Shown here piece after piece: positions 7,801 through 15,229 of a DNA stretch of 35,526 nt. The position numbers and the translations under genes were made by a program. Source of the DNA: CAVAWX01 sp963642995 (GTDB taxonomy: Bacteria > Actinomycetota > Coriobacteriia > Coriobacteriales > QAMH01). The stretch lies in NCBI GenBank assembly GCA_963642995.1, contig CAVIIZ010000015.1, positions 1-35,526 of the forward strand, read 5' to 3'. The notes beneath the pieces were generated by a model. That model was not told where the DNA came from and did not search any database. It saw nothing but the letters and a program-made list of their open reading frames with translations. Numbering within the stretch: position 1 is the first letter of the stretch; each line of letters opens with the position of its first letter.

Positions 7801-10421
7801 CCATGAGCATCTCGTATGCAGACGCCACCGAAAACCACTGGAGCACCATGAACGGGTGGTCGTCCAGCATATCCTTCAAGGTCGGCGTGAAAGTGGCCAA
7901 GGCCGGCATCTACTTCAACCAAAGCCAGACCTACGGCAAAAGCGGGGGCGACTCCAAAAACGAGAGCTCCGGCAACTCCACCTCGGTGAACAACGTCGAC
8001 GAGAACACGCTCGTCGCCAACGGCGCGAACACGAAGGCCACGATCGAGGCGCACAAGTTCAAGTGGGCGTTTGCCGGCGGCAACATCCAGGTGGCCAGGA
8101 AAAGCGATGGCAGCGCCGTCTACGTCCCGCTGCTGCACCACATCGTGAAAAACCTCTCCGCGCCGCCTGCGCGCGTCGTGATGAAAGGCGTCTGCGAGAG
8201 CAAGGGCGACGACGGCAAGACGCAGGTGAGCGTCAGCTGGAAGCTGCCCGACGACGACAAGTCCGGCAGGACCTTCTACGCCAACAACCAGCTGCAATAC
8301 AAGCTCTACCAACGCGACGAGCGCACATCCGGCAACTGGACGGCCGTCACCGCCAAGCCGTTTACCGTAGACGACGGCGACATCGCAAAAGACGGCACCA
8401 TGACCTACACCTTCACCCCCGGCGACGGCAGCACCGAGACGGGCTCCATGATGTCGTATGCCGTCCGCTGCTCTTTGACGAAAGGCGCCATGAAGGGCGT
8501 CGAGAGCGTCAACCCCACGCCCTCGATGCACATCTTCACCAACCAGACGACCGCCGGCGGCACCGCCGAGAAAGGCGACGCCGGGGAAAAGGGCGCCGAC
8601 GGGGCGGCCGGCGCAAGCGGCGAGAAGGGCGAGAAAGGCGACAAGGGAGACAAAGGAGACAAAGGCGACACCGGCGAGAAAGGGGACAAAGGAGAGAAGG
8701 GCGACACGGGAGAAAAGGGAGACAAAGGCGATACGGGCGCCGCAGGCAAGGACGGCAAGGACGGCCTGAACGCCTACCAGCTCGCGCTGAAAAACGGCTT
8801 CAAGGGCACCCTCGAGGAGTGGCTGCGCGCCCTCCGGGGCAAAGAGGGCAAGAGCGCCTACGAGCTGGCCTGCGAGAACGGGTTCACCGGCACCGAGGTG
8901 CAGTGGATCAACTCGCTTCGCGGCAACGACGGCGCCAACGGCAAGAGCGCCTACGAGCTGGCGAAGGAGAAGGGCTATGGCGGCACCCTCGAGGAGTGGC
9001 TGCAAAGCCTCTACGGCGCAAACGGGGCCGACGGCAAAAGCGCCTACGAGCTGGCCCGCGAGAACGGCTACAGCGGCACCCTCGAGGAGTGGATGTCGCA
9101 GCAAAAGGGCAAAAGCGCCTACGATCTCTACGTCGAAAACGCCATGTCCGGCAAGCTCTTGACCCAAGGCAAGTTCGTCGAGCTTGTCCGCAACGCCCAA
9201 AACGCCTCCAACGAGCAGGGCGTCTACAGCGCCTATGTCGAGGCGTGCAGGCAGACCGACGCCAAGATCACGCCTTTGAGCGAAGACGACTACATCAAGA
9301 GGTGCATCTCCTACGGCGGGGCCTACGCCGGCTATTTCGACCTTGCCACCGAGTTCTTGAAGGCCGCCACCGCGAAGATGACCACCGCCGAGATCGAGGC
9401 CATCTACGGGCGGGTGATGATCTTGTCCGAAAACGAGTACAACGCCGCGGTGAAGGGGTGCACGACGTTCGAGGACTACGCGCGCAAGGACATCGACTTG
9501 CTCAACGAGGCCATGAACACCGTCTACGCGCAAAACGATTCCTTCAACTGGACGAACATGGACTATGAGAAGGTCAAGTACCGCGCGCTCGAGCTGTTCA
9601 AGGCCACGTGCGCATATGCGACCGGCTACTCCGTCTACAAGGACACCGCCTTTTCCGCCGACAACAACAAGGGCATCCTCGGGCAGCAGGCCTGGCTGGA
9701 CAGCTTGAAAGGCGGTGGCGACGGAGCGGGCGCCCAAGATGCGGACGGCGGCGCGGCAGGAGCCTCGGGCAAAGGCAGCGGCTCGAGCGCGGACGGCGGC
9801 GCGACTGCGAGAGATTCCGGCATCGCGGTCTTCGCCTTCTTCAAAGACGCCGTCGCCCGCGGCTTCACCGGCACCGCCGACGAGCTCGCAGACATCCTCA
9901 CGCAAAAAGACGGCGAGGACAAAGCCGACGCCTACGACAACTTGAACGTGCAGCAAGCAGACGGCTCTGGCACCGCGTCCTCCGCCGGCTCCGCGAACGC
10001 CGCGAGCAGCAGCGCCGGCAACGGCAACGGCGGCGACGCGGGCGCCTCCAAGAGCCCGGGGTCTGCGAGCAGCGCAGGCAACACGGGCAAATCCGGCAGC
10101 TCCGGCGCCGCCACCGGCAACATCACCACCACCCCGCTCGGCACCGTGACCACCGACGGCGACAACGGCCAAAACGGGCGCGGCATCGCCGGCGTGACGG
10201 TAGACGCCGCAGGCGACCTCGTCGTCACCTACACGGACTCCACCGCCCAAGACGTCGGGCACGTGCGCGGGCAAGACGGCGCCTCCGCCCAGATCGGCGG
10301 CATCCTCGAGCCCCTCGTGTACGCCGCCTTGTGCATCGGCATCGTCTCGCTTCTGGCAAACGCCGTGCTCGCCTATTGCATCTACAGGGCGAGAAGGAAA
10401 GCGCGCGAGAAGACGCGCTGA
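4839..10421 (+). CDS. Large surface protein with FG-GAP-like, collagen-like and SAYELA-type repeats and a C-terminal membrane anchor
   Basis: An 1860-residue protein, predicted to be exported and held in the membrane by its C-terminus. GTG start at 4839. Residues 1-34 form a signal peptide (FKKALNVLFASALAAG core). A Ser/Ala/Gly/Asp-rich linker runs to about 150. Residues about 344-670 hold four FG-GAP/VCBS-like units (GDYSGAGYDTIVAYF, GDFNGDNIDDLAVV, GDIDGDDTDELVVAG, GNFDKNTNGREQL), as in integrin-type propellers. A beta-rich region rich in Ser, Thr and aromatics follows (about 780-1090), of unrecognised family. Residues 1246-1308 are 21 unbroken Gly-X-Y triplets, mostly GDK, GEK and GDT. Four clear SAYELA...GTLEEW repeats and a degenerate fifth follow. 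A second Ala/Gly/Ser linker precedes a GDLVVTYTDST motif, a membrane helix (about 1826-1849) and a basic tail RARRKAREKTR. No LPXTG was found. A role in adhesion is inference. Confidence 0.85.
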   Translation: MVSPEKPKTVFKKALNVLFASALAAGMVPLGALTAQARPSSTADALATTTSDSALSEVASVEDFAKSQVGASLSESEQQQKVEDNNLATTSASADAAASSAAASTAGGNGDENGTGGNGAGGSGADTDGAAQADDGSGSPQAAGAASATGKFDDMTGANSDAEGRKKEIDDTKVNPLIEKNADGTLPGKVLNAQNELAFVQSAEGAHSSVVFDTYHNDQRTWEGTKLGTTPFAADSLKSDEAFRGAGASGYASNFTAATEFGQDVAYANIRAVAFRPSKDHARDDCVAYIGVNPGGNDDAEFVVWMYDYTNKKRSANVSLGTVHWKNVKEQTYSSEFLNYMAITAGDYSGAGYDTIVAYFPGHGAGSKDDMGLVQIDFSKMDEPAKTDASASAIHPGYKSARNGGWQTSDAVYDKLNCTLDSGDFNGDNIDDLAVVTSMPWPSNADTSSNLRFAPYVAACLGKSKGAKGEVLNATSGEYMISDSRESHGNYYWTTTRNPGISVGDIDGDDTDELVVAGSTWYLKGKKGVNDPSKECDSGDVWDGHTWDNNTMSSYRVKNGKLETIEKTVALRSNSWTSAGSYSSDRMQARMGVKLFKVNGNHKPEALFVDGNVFNFSANGATVDNSPYTPEYFNHSDKQTTADFLITNTYIRSVVAGNFDKNTNGREQLMMLIGFKREDLHQEAVSAMAIGGVYDDVKDDDGKVKEFKDASGFFYNDMYNHDTYTCNKTYSDVEDRFSSELVCIDIGKDGVEVNYSGVDVAYTEPQVQSVIQAAPAFGEFGQSGGLTTYSTTISYNVVTDSRNWSHNWGVGVAGNITTDNIALDVSAGWVGNWSSGYTKSRQTTFSQSFTASKCTNVVLRRIPTFIYKYKVLNAADAANSEMTVVAPGAPYYVQYTVADYNQFVDDYNAKLAERKKTEDLGDACELAKIEEKSLLNNTGNPWSYSDKLGGTNIVDDSWVHAPSGKRNAANFSSQATWSSLGYGAGSNAMSISYADATENHWSTMNGWSSSISFKVGVKVAKAGIYFNQSQTYGKSGGDSKNESSGNSTSVNNVDENTLVANGANTKATIEAHKFKWAFAGGNIQVARKSDGSAVYVPLLHHIVKNLSAPPARVVMKGVCESKGDDGKTQVSVSWKLPDDDKSGRTFYANNQLQYKLYQRDERTSGNWTAVTAKPFTVDDGDIAKDGTMTYTFTPGDGSTETGSMMSYAVRCSLTKGAMKGVESVNPTPSMHIFTNQTTAGGTAEKGDAGEKGADGAAGASGEKGEKGDKGDKGDKGDTGEKGDKGEKGDTGEKGDKGDTGAAGKDGKDGLNAYQLALKNGFKGTLEEWLRALRGKEGKSAYELACENGFTGTEVQWINSLRGNDGANGKSAYELAKEKGYGGTLEEWLQSLYGANGADGKSAYELARENGYSGTLEEWMSQQKGKSAYDLYVENAMSGKLLTQGKFVELVRNAQNASNEQGVYSAYVEACRQTDAKITPLSEDDYIKRCISYGGAYAGYFDLATEFLKAATAKMTTAEIEAIYGRVMILSENEYNAAVKGCTTFEDYARKDIDLLNEAMNTVYAQNDSFNWTNMDYEKVKYRALELFKATCAYATGYSVYKDTAFSADNNKGILGQQAWLDSLKGGGDGAGAQDADGGAAGASGKGSGSSADGGATARDSGIAVFAFFKDAVARGFTGTADELADILTQKDGEDKADAYDNLNVQQADGSGTASSAGSANAASSSAGNGNGGDAGASKSPGSASSAGNTGKSGSSGAATGNITTTPLGTVTTDGDNGQNGRGIAGVTVDAAGDLVVTYTDSTAQDVGHVRGQDGASAQIGGILEPLVYAALCIGIVSLLANAVLAYCIYRARRKAREKTR
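8574..8762 (+). repeat. Collagen-like Gly-X-Y repeat
   Basis: Twenty-one uninterrupted Gly-X-Y codon triplets, dominated by GDK, GEK and GDT. Lys next to Asp/Glu substitutes for hydroxyproline in known bacterial collagens such as streptococcal Scl, where charge pairs stabilise the triple helix. The near-identical 9-base units could change in number by slippage. Confidence 0.9.
8766..9165 (+). repeat. SAYELA...GTLEEW protein repeats
   Basis: Four roughly 28-31-residue units of the form K-S-A-Y-E-L-A-x-E-N-G-[FY]-x-G-T-[LE]-E-E-W-L, joined by GNDGANG-like linkers, plus a fifth that starts KSAYDLYVENA and then diverges. Such units are common next to collagen-like stretches in phage tail fibres and Gram-positive surface proteins. 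The first unit starts NAYQLALKNG and is the most divergent of the four. Confidence 0.85.
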
Positions 10422-10495
10422 AAGGCGAGCATCGAGAATCGAGCGCGAAAAGCCGGGCGGGGACGGCATGCCCCCGACGCAGGCTGAAAGAGTTA

Positions 10496-10504
10496 TGGGA
10501 TAAT
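10496..10504 (+). promoter_or_regulatory. Candidate extended -10 upstream of the lipoprotein amidohydrolase
   Basis: tgggataat matches an extended -10 (TGn then GATAAT) about 63 bases upstream of the ATG at 10567. No clear -35 is seen. A start about 7 bases beyond would place the hairpin at 10508-10529 at the very 5' end of the message. Confidence 0.3.
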
Positions 10505-10507
10505 CCA

Positions 10508-10529
10508 GCCCCCGCGAAAACGCGGGGGC
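10508..10529 (+). terminator. Hairpin after the surface-protein gene
   Basis: A perfect 9-base-pair stem, gcccccgcg and cgcgggggc, around an aaaa loop, lies 86 bases after the surface-protein stop. It is followed by gcacttgttt, a poor U-tract. The likely role is termination or 3'-end protection of the long surface-protein message; it could also be a 5' hairpin of the next transcript. Confidence 0.55.
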
Positions 10530-10566
10530 GCACTTGTTTGCAAAGACGCCTGAAAGGGGACGGCCC

Positions 10567-12324
10567 ATGCAAAGCATCTCGAGAAGGAACTTCATGAAAC
10601 TGACCGGCATCGCGGGGGCGAGCGCTGCTCTCGGCGGAGGACTGGCCGGCTGCTCGAACTCGAACTCGGCCTCGCAGACCGTGGCGGACACGGTCGTGTA
10701 CGGCAAGATCTACACCTCCAACGGCAACCGCGATTACGCCGAGGCGTTCGCGGTCAAAGACGGCAAGTACGTCTACGTCGGATCCGAGGACGGCGTGAAG
10801 AGCTTCGTCAAGGACGGCACGACGAAGATCGTCGACCACCGCGACAAGGGCCTCGTCTTCGCCGGCGCCACGGAAGGACACGGACACTATGTGGGGCAGG
10901 GCATGATGACCTACCTCAACTTGATTGTCGAGGGCAAAACCGAAGACGAGATCGTCGCCAACATAAAGGCGTACGTCGAGAAGAACCCCGGCAAAGAGGT
11001 CTACTACTCGTACGGCTGGGACAACATCGCGATGATGAACGTCAAGGCCAAGATCGACATGCGCACCAAGCTCGACGAGATCTGCCCGGACAAACCCCTC
11101 GTCGCCGTCGACAACTCCGGCCACAACGCCTTTGCCAACAGCAAGGCCTTCGAGCTCGCGGGCGTGACGAAGGACACCAAGGTGGAGGGCGGCACCTTCC
11201 AGCTGACTGAAAGCGGCGAGCTTTCCGGCCTGGTCACCGATCTTGCCTACAACTACGTCCTCAAGAAGGGCCTCATCCAAAAGACCCTCTTCACGGAATC
11301 CGACTACGATGGCATCTGCTCCTTCATGGAGGAATCCCTGCACTCCAACGGCTACACCAACTACCAAGACGGCTGGCTCAACTATTGGGGCAACGGGCTG
11401 ATCGAGGCCTTGAGCAGCTACGACAAGAAAAGCGGCCTCAACGCCGTTGTCGGAGGCGCCTACAAGATCGACTCGTTCGACGACTGGAGCACAGAGCTCG
11501 ACAAGGCGAAGGACTGCATGGAGAAATACCCCACCGACCACTTCAAATGCCGCGTCATCAAGCTGTTCGCCGACGGCGAGGCCGTGGAGAGCAAGACCGG
11601 CTGGATGCTTGAAGGTTATGCCGACGGCAGCCACGGCACCCGGGTGTGGGACACCGAGACCATGAACAGCATCGTGAAGGGCGCCAACGAAAAGGGCCTC
11701 TCGGTCCACGTCCACGCCCAAGGCGACGGCGCCACCGAGCAAGCCGTCAACGCCTACGTCAACGGCGGCATGTGCAAAAAAGACGGCATCTTCAACGGCA
11801 TCTGCCACGGCCGCAACTACACCGAGGAAACCAAGAAGAAGATGGGCGAGAACAACATCTACGCCGCCGAGAACATCAACTGGAGGACGCTCATCTCCAA
11901 GGAAAACGCGGCAAAGGTCCCCGAGCTGCTCGACGAGAAACTCGCGAAAGCGGGCTATCCGATCAAAAGCCTCATCGACGACGGCATCCTCGTCACGTCT
12001 TCCACCGACGTCCCGGCCGCCAGCGGCGCCCCCACCTCGGTGTGCGGCATCATCGAGGTGGCCGTCAACGACACGCGCCCCGACGTGGACGTGTGGCCGC
12101 TAGACGAAAAGGAACTCGTCTCCGTCGAGCAGGCGCTCGACATCATGACCATCAACGGCGCCAAGGAGCTGATGGTCGCCGACACGCGCGGCTCCATCGA
12201 GGAAGGCAAGTACGCCGACTTCGTGTTGCTCGACAAAGACATCACCACCTGCGAGAAGACGAAGATCAACGAGGGCAAGGTGCAAAGCGTGTACTTCGAG
12301 GGCAGGCAAGTCTACAGCGCATGA
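10567..12324 (+). CDS. Tat-exported lipoprotein amidohydrolase (amidohydrolase_3/YtcJ type)
   Basis: A metal-dependent amidohydrolase of the YtcJ/N-substituted-formamide-deformylase group, predicted to act outside the cytoplasmic membrane. The protein is 585 residues. The N-terminus has a twin-arginine motif (SRRNFMKL, R6-R7) and a lipobox LAGC with C29 as the lipid-modified cysteine. Metal-site candidates are H105 and H107 in EGHGHYVG; other family marks are NSGHNAFANSKAFELAG, IKLFADGEAVESKTGW, HVHAQGDGATEQAV and a late TSSTDVP segment in place of the usual GSDxP. ATG at 10567 has aagggga upstream; a longer start at 10534 would push the Tat signal inward. Substrate unknown. It heads a same-strand set of amide/nitrile hydrolases. 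Confidence 0.85.
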   Translation: MQSISRRNFMKLTGIAGASAALGGGLAGCSNSNSASQTVADTVVYGKIYTSNGNRDYAEAFAVKDGKYVYVGSEDGVKSFVKDGTTKIVDHRDKGLVFAGATEGHGHYVGQGMMTYLNLIVEGKTEDEIVANIKAYVEKNPGKEVYYSYGWDNIAMMNVKAKIDMRTKLDEICPDKPLVAVDNSGHNAFANSKAFELAGVTKDTKVEGGTFQLTESGELSGLVTDLAYNYVLKKGLIQKTLFTESDYDGICSFMEESLHSNGYTNYQDGWLNYWGNGLIEALSSYDKKSGLNAVVGGAYKIDSFDDWSTELDKAKDCMEKYPTDHFKCRVIKLFADGEAVESKTGWMLEGYADGSHGTRVWDTETMNSIVKGANEKGLSVHVHAQGDGATEQAVNAYVNGGMCKKDGIFNGICHGRNYTEETKKKMGENNIYAAENINWRTLISKENAAKVPELLDEKLAKAGYPIKSLIDDGILVTSSTDVPAASGAPTSVCGIIEVAVNDTRPDVDVWPLDEKELVSVEQALDIMTINGAKELMVADTRGSIEEGKYADFVLLDKDITTCEKTKINEGKVQSVYFEGRQVYSA

Positions 12325-12349
12325 GTTTTACCGGCGGGCTTTTCAAGGC

Positions 12350-12374
12350 CGGCAAGTCTGCGGGTTCCTTGCCG
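12350..12374 (+). other. Inverted repeat downstream of the lipoprotein amidohydrolase
   Basis: cggcaag at 12350-12356 pairs with cttgccg at 12368-12374 around an 11-base loop. No T-run follows, so it is only a weak terminator candidate. Confidence 0.25.
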
Positions 12375-12407
12375 ATAAATCAAGGCGCCGCACCTTGCGC
12401 AGCTGGT

Positions 12408-12470
12408 AGAATTCATGAAGGTGAGGTTGAACCGGCCTACTTCACGGGAAAGGAGATTCATGCAAAGTAG
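12408..12470 (+). pseudogene. Apparent C-terminal relic of a lost amidohydrolase
   Basis: Reading the frame that ends at the TAG at 12468-12470 gives RIHEGEVEPAYFTGKEIHAK. This aligns without gaps to the last 20 residues of the lipoprotein amidohydrolase (KINEGKVQSVYFEGRQVYSA), with identical I, E, G, V, Y, F and G and several conservative changes. It sits after that gene's own stop and before the next amidohydrolase, with no start or upstream homology. It is best read as the tail of a deleted paralogue. The match is short, so chance cannot be excluded. Confidence 0.5.
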
Positions 12471-12513
12471 GCTCTTTTCGTACCTATTGGCTTCTATGTA
12501 AAAGGAGACGATT

Positions 12514-14139
12514 GTGTCAGCAACGAGAATTTTCAAGAACGGCAAGATTTACACCGTGAACAAACAGCAGCCATGGGCGGAGGCCGTGGCAATCGAGGGC
12601 AACAAAATCGTTTTTGTCGGAAGCAACGACGAGGCCCTGAAGCTGGCAGATGCCGACACCGAGGTCTGCGACCTTTCGGGCAAGATGATGATGCCGGGCT
12701 TCATCGACGGGCACATCCACCCGCTCATGAGCGCCGCCTTCGCCTCCGGCGCCCAGCTGGCCGCATGCAAGACCAAGGAAGAGATTCTGGATGTGGTGCG
12801 CGAGTTCGTCGAAGCCCACCCGGACAACGAGACCTACTTCGGTCAAGGCTTTGCAGACTACATCTTCGCGGAGACCCCGGCGCTTGCCGACGACCTGGAT
12901 GCGATTTGCGCGGACAAGCCGCTGCTCTTGGTCTCGTCGTCGTGCCATGGCGCATGGTGCAACCACAAGGCTTTCGAGGTTGCGGGCATCGACAAGAACA
13001 CGCCCGACATCACGCCCGGCAGCAACTACTTCGTGCGTGACGAGGAGGGCAACCCGACGGGCAGGTGCATCGAGAGCTGCTACATCCAAGTTGCAAAAGG
13101 CGCAAACTACTTCCCCGCCGCAAAGCTCATTGAAAACATTTCGGCTTTGGCCAGCGAGTTCGCGTCGATGGGCTACACGTCGTTTTGCGATTGCGGCGTG
13201 TTCTCGTTTGTCGTCGACGCGCTTGACCAGGATTTCGTCGACTTCCTGAACAGCGACGACTTCGTGCAGCGCCTGTTCGGCGGCTACTACCTGGCAACGA
13301 ACATCCATGATGTGGAAGAGTGCCTGAATGGCGCGGCCGACGTGGCGGAAAACCTGATGAACACGGATCGTGTCGGCTTCAGGTACTTCAAGATCCTGGG
13401 CGATGGCGTCATAGAGGCTCGCAGCGCCGCCATGCTCAAGCCCTACGACAACGGCGTGCTGGCCAAACCCAACTTCGACTCCGAGACCGCGAAGCAAATC
13501 GGCCTCCTGGTGGCAGGCGCCGGCTACGATCTGAACATGCATGCAATTGGCGATGCCACGAACGAGGTTGCGCTCGACATGGCCCAGGCCGTTCGCGATG
13601 CCGGGTACGACGACACGCGCATGGTCATCTCTCACAGCCAATGCTGGGGGCCGGGCGCCATCGAGCGTGCGGGCAAGCTGGGCATGTTCATCAACTCGAC
13701 GGGCGCTTGGCATTATTGCTCAAATGAGCTTTACAAAGAGCACTTCGGTGTAAACATTCAGGGCTTTACATATCCAATTAAAAGCTTGCTTAACGTGGGC
13801 TGCAAATATGGTCAAGGCTCAGACTTCCCAGTGGCCGATGGCAAACCAGATCCGTTCGTCTCCATTGAGGTTGGTATGCGCAGACGTTTGGTTGGCAGTG
13901 ATGACCCGGAGCCTGCCGACTATTGCGAGGCGCCTTCCCTCGAAGAGTCGATCGAGTCGTTCACCATCAACAACGCATGGCAAGTGCGCATGGAGGACAA
14001 GCTCGGCTCCATCGAGACCGGCAAGCTCGCGGACCTGGTGGTTGTCGACAAAAACCTCTTCGACATTCCCACCGAGGAAATTCACACATGCAAGGTCGTC
14101 GAAACGATTCGAGACGGCATAACCACTTACAAAGCGTAG
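12514..14139 (+). CDS. Cytoplasmic amidohydrolase (amidohydrolase_3/YtcJ type)
   Basis: A metal-dependent amidohydrolase of 541 residues without a signal peptide, so the probable intracellular relative of the lipoprotein enzyme upstream. The GTG start has aaaaggaga upstream. Family features are complete: NGKIYTVN at the N-terminus, GFIDGHIHPL with H67 and H69, SCHGAWCNHKAFEVAG, FKILGDGVIEARSAAML, LNMHAIGDATNEV, an ISHSQ segment, GQGSDFPV with the late aspartate, and the closing LGSIETGKLADLVVVDKN. N-formyl amide hydrolysis is known for the NfdA branch of this family, but the substrate here cannot be read from sequence. Codon use is less uniformly GC-ended than in flanking genes, especially around 13700-13900, which may mark a more recent arrival. 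Confidence 0.87.
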   Translation: MSATRIFKNGKIYTVNKQQPWAEAVAIEGNKIVFVGSNDEALKLADADTEVCDLSGKMMMPGFIDGHIHPLMSAAFASGAQLAACKTKEEILDVVREFVEAHPDNETYFGQGFADYIFAETPALADDLDAICADKPLLLVSSSCHGAWCNHKAFEVAGIDKNTPDITPGSNYFVRDEEGNPTGRCIESCYIQVAKGANYFPAAKLIENISALASEFASMGYTSFCDCGVFSFVVDALDQDFVDFLNSDDFVQRLFGGYYLATNIHDVEECLNGAADVAENLMNTDRVGFRYFKILGDGVIEARSAAMLKPYDNGVLAKPNFDSETAKQIGLLVAGAGYDLNMHAIGDATNEVALDMAQAVRDAGYDDTRMVISHSQCWGPGAIERAGKLGMFINSTGAWHYCSNELYKEHFGVNIQGFTYPIKSLLNVGCKYGQGSDFPVADGKPDPFVSIEVGMRRRLVGSDDPEPADYCEAPSLEESIESFTINNAWQVRMEDKLGSIETGKLADLVVVDKNLFDIPTEEIHTCKVVETIRDGITTYKA

Positions 14140-14149
14140 GGTTGCTCAG

Positions 14150-14184
14150 GCGGGGATGTGAATGATGTGCATCCCCGCTTTTTT
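14150..14184 (+). terminator. Strong intrinsic terminator inside the hydrolase cluster
   Basis: gcggggatg (14150-14158) pairs perfectly with catccccgc (14170-14178) around an 11-base loop and is followed at once by six T residues. It begins 11 bases after the amidohydrolase stop and ends only 18 bases before the next gene's ATG at 14203. There is no room for a promoter between them, so it may work as an attenuator or partial terminator. Confidence 0.9.
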
Positions 14185-14202
14185 ACGACGAAAGGACTGA
14201 AC

Positions 14203-15210
14203 ATGGCAATGGATAAAAAGGTGGACTTTTCAAATGTGAAGGACGTCAAGGTCGCTGCGGTCGGCATGGACGTCGACTTGCACCCGGACGACAAGGACAA
14301 CGGCACCAGGGTTTGCGAGTTCATCGACAAACTCGCCGATGAAGGCGTCGACCTGATCGCGTTTCCCGAGGGGACCGGCGACGGCATCGCAGGGGGCGAA
14401 AAGGGCAGGGTCGACTACAACAATTCCCTGCGTGGCAGCGCTGATGAGCCGACGGCAAGGCATCTGGTGGAGTTCAGCGAGTATGTGCCGGAAGGCCCGC
14501 TGTGCCAGAAAATCATCGCCAAGGCAAAAGAGCGTGGCGTGTACGTGATTTGGTCCATGGGAAGGCGAAGCGAGATCGACCCCTGCATCTATTACAACAC
14601 GGCAGTGCTCGTAGGCCCTGAGGGCTACATCGGGCGCTACGACAAAGTGCATTTGCCGGCAGGCGAGCAGCTGATAAACTCGAATGGCCAGGATTTCCCG
14701 GTGTTCGACACGGAAATCGGCAGGATCGGCATGGCGATTTGCTACGACTCGTTCTTCGAGGAAATCTATCGCATCTACGGCATCAAAGGCGTGGACATCT
14801 TGGTTCTGCCCACCGGCGTCCCGCGCGACTTCCAGACCTCGAACATCGACACCGACGGCACGTACCGCTTCTTCAAGAGCATGGTCATCTCGGAAGCCAT
14901 GAGCAACGGGCTGACGATTGTGGCGGCCAATGCGGGAAACCCGGGCGCCCTCAACCACAGCATGATCGTCAACGCCCGCGGCGAGGTTCTAAGCGAAGTT
15001 GCAGAAGGCGAAGAAGAGGGCATTGCCGTTGCAAACGTAGGCTGGCCTGCACTGGAAAACAAGAAACACCAAGTGACGAACACCTGGGGGCTGTACACGT
15101 TCAAGGACCGCCACCCGGAAATGTACTTCGACTTGGTGCAGCTTCAAGAGGGCCACTACTTTGCAAACAACGCAATCAAGGGCGAGTACAACGCAAATTT
15201 GGAGATATAG
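14203..15210 (+). CDS. Carbon-nitrogen hydrolase (nitrilase superfamily), copy 1
   Basis: A nitrilase-superfamily enzyme that hydrolyses a non-peptide C-N bond (amide, N-carbamoyl or nitrile). The protein is 335 residues. The Glu-Lys-Cys triad is visible: E56 in LIAFPEGTG, K148 in YDKVHLPAGE and C180 in GMAICYDSFFEE. ATG at 14203 is preceded by aaagga; an in-frame ATG at 14158 lies inside the terminator hairpin and is rejected. It is a clear paralogue of the enzyme at 15413: both begin with KDVKVA...DVD blocks and share LVGPEG, the KVH lysine box, PVFDT, NPGAL and HSMI. This copy has an extra segment before the lysine box (about residues 60-90). Cytoplasmic; substrate unknown, though N-carbamoyl or simple amides are reasonable guesses. 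Confidence 0.88.
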   Translation: MAMDKKVDFSNVKDVKVAAVGMDVDLHPDDKDNGTRVCEFIDKLADEGVDLIAFPEGTGDGIAGGEKGRVDYNNSLRGSADEPTARHLVEFSEYVPEGPLCQKIIAKAKERGVYVIWSMGRRSEIDPCIYYNTAVLVGPEGYIGRYDKVHLPAGEQLINSNGQDFPVFDTEIGRIGMAICYDSFFEEIYRIYGIKGVDILVLPTGVPRDFQTSNIDTDGTYRFFKSMVISEAMSNGLTIVAANAGNPGALNHSMIVNARGEVLSEVAEGEEEGIAVANVGWPALENKKHQVTNTWGLYTFKDRHPEMYFDLVQLQEGHYFANNAIKGEYNANLEI

Positions 15211-15229
15211 GAAAGCCCGGACGGAACTG

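Noticed and set aside
8574..9165. Short regular DNA repeats, considered as a CRISPR array
   Set aside because: They are in-frame coding repeats (Gly-X-Y triplets and SAYELA units). There is no constant-repeat, variable-spacer pattern and no cas gene.
10300..10421. Sortase (LPXTG) anchor at the surface-protein C-terminus
   Set aside because: There is a hydrophobic helix and a basic tail, but no LPXTG-like motif before it; membrane retention by the helix is the simpler reading.
3894..10706. A 2270-codon open frame on the minus strand, opposite iorB and the surface-protein gene
   Set aside because: It is a shadow. The sense frames hold IorA, IorB and a protein with a signal peptide, known repeats and an anchor. 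The antisense translation is Val/Gly/Ala/Arg-rich with no domain, caused by GC-ended codons.
11646..12470. A 274-codon frame overlapping the lipoprotein amidohydrolase
   Set aside because: Most of it is an out-of-frame reading of that gene with Arg/His-rich content. Only its last 20 codons, beyond the gene, are meaningful, and they are reported as a relic.
14158..14202. ATG at 14158 as the start of the first nitrilase
   Set aside because: It lies at the edge of the terminator hairpin, has no ribosome-binding site, and adds residues outside family homology. ATG at 14203 has aaagga and is preferred.
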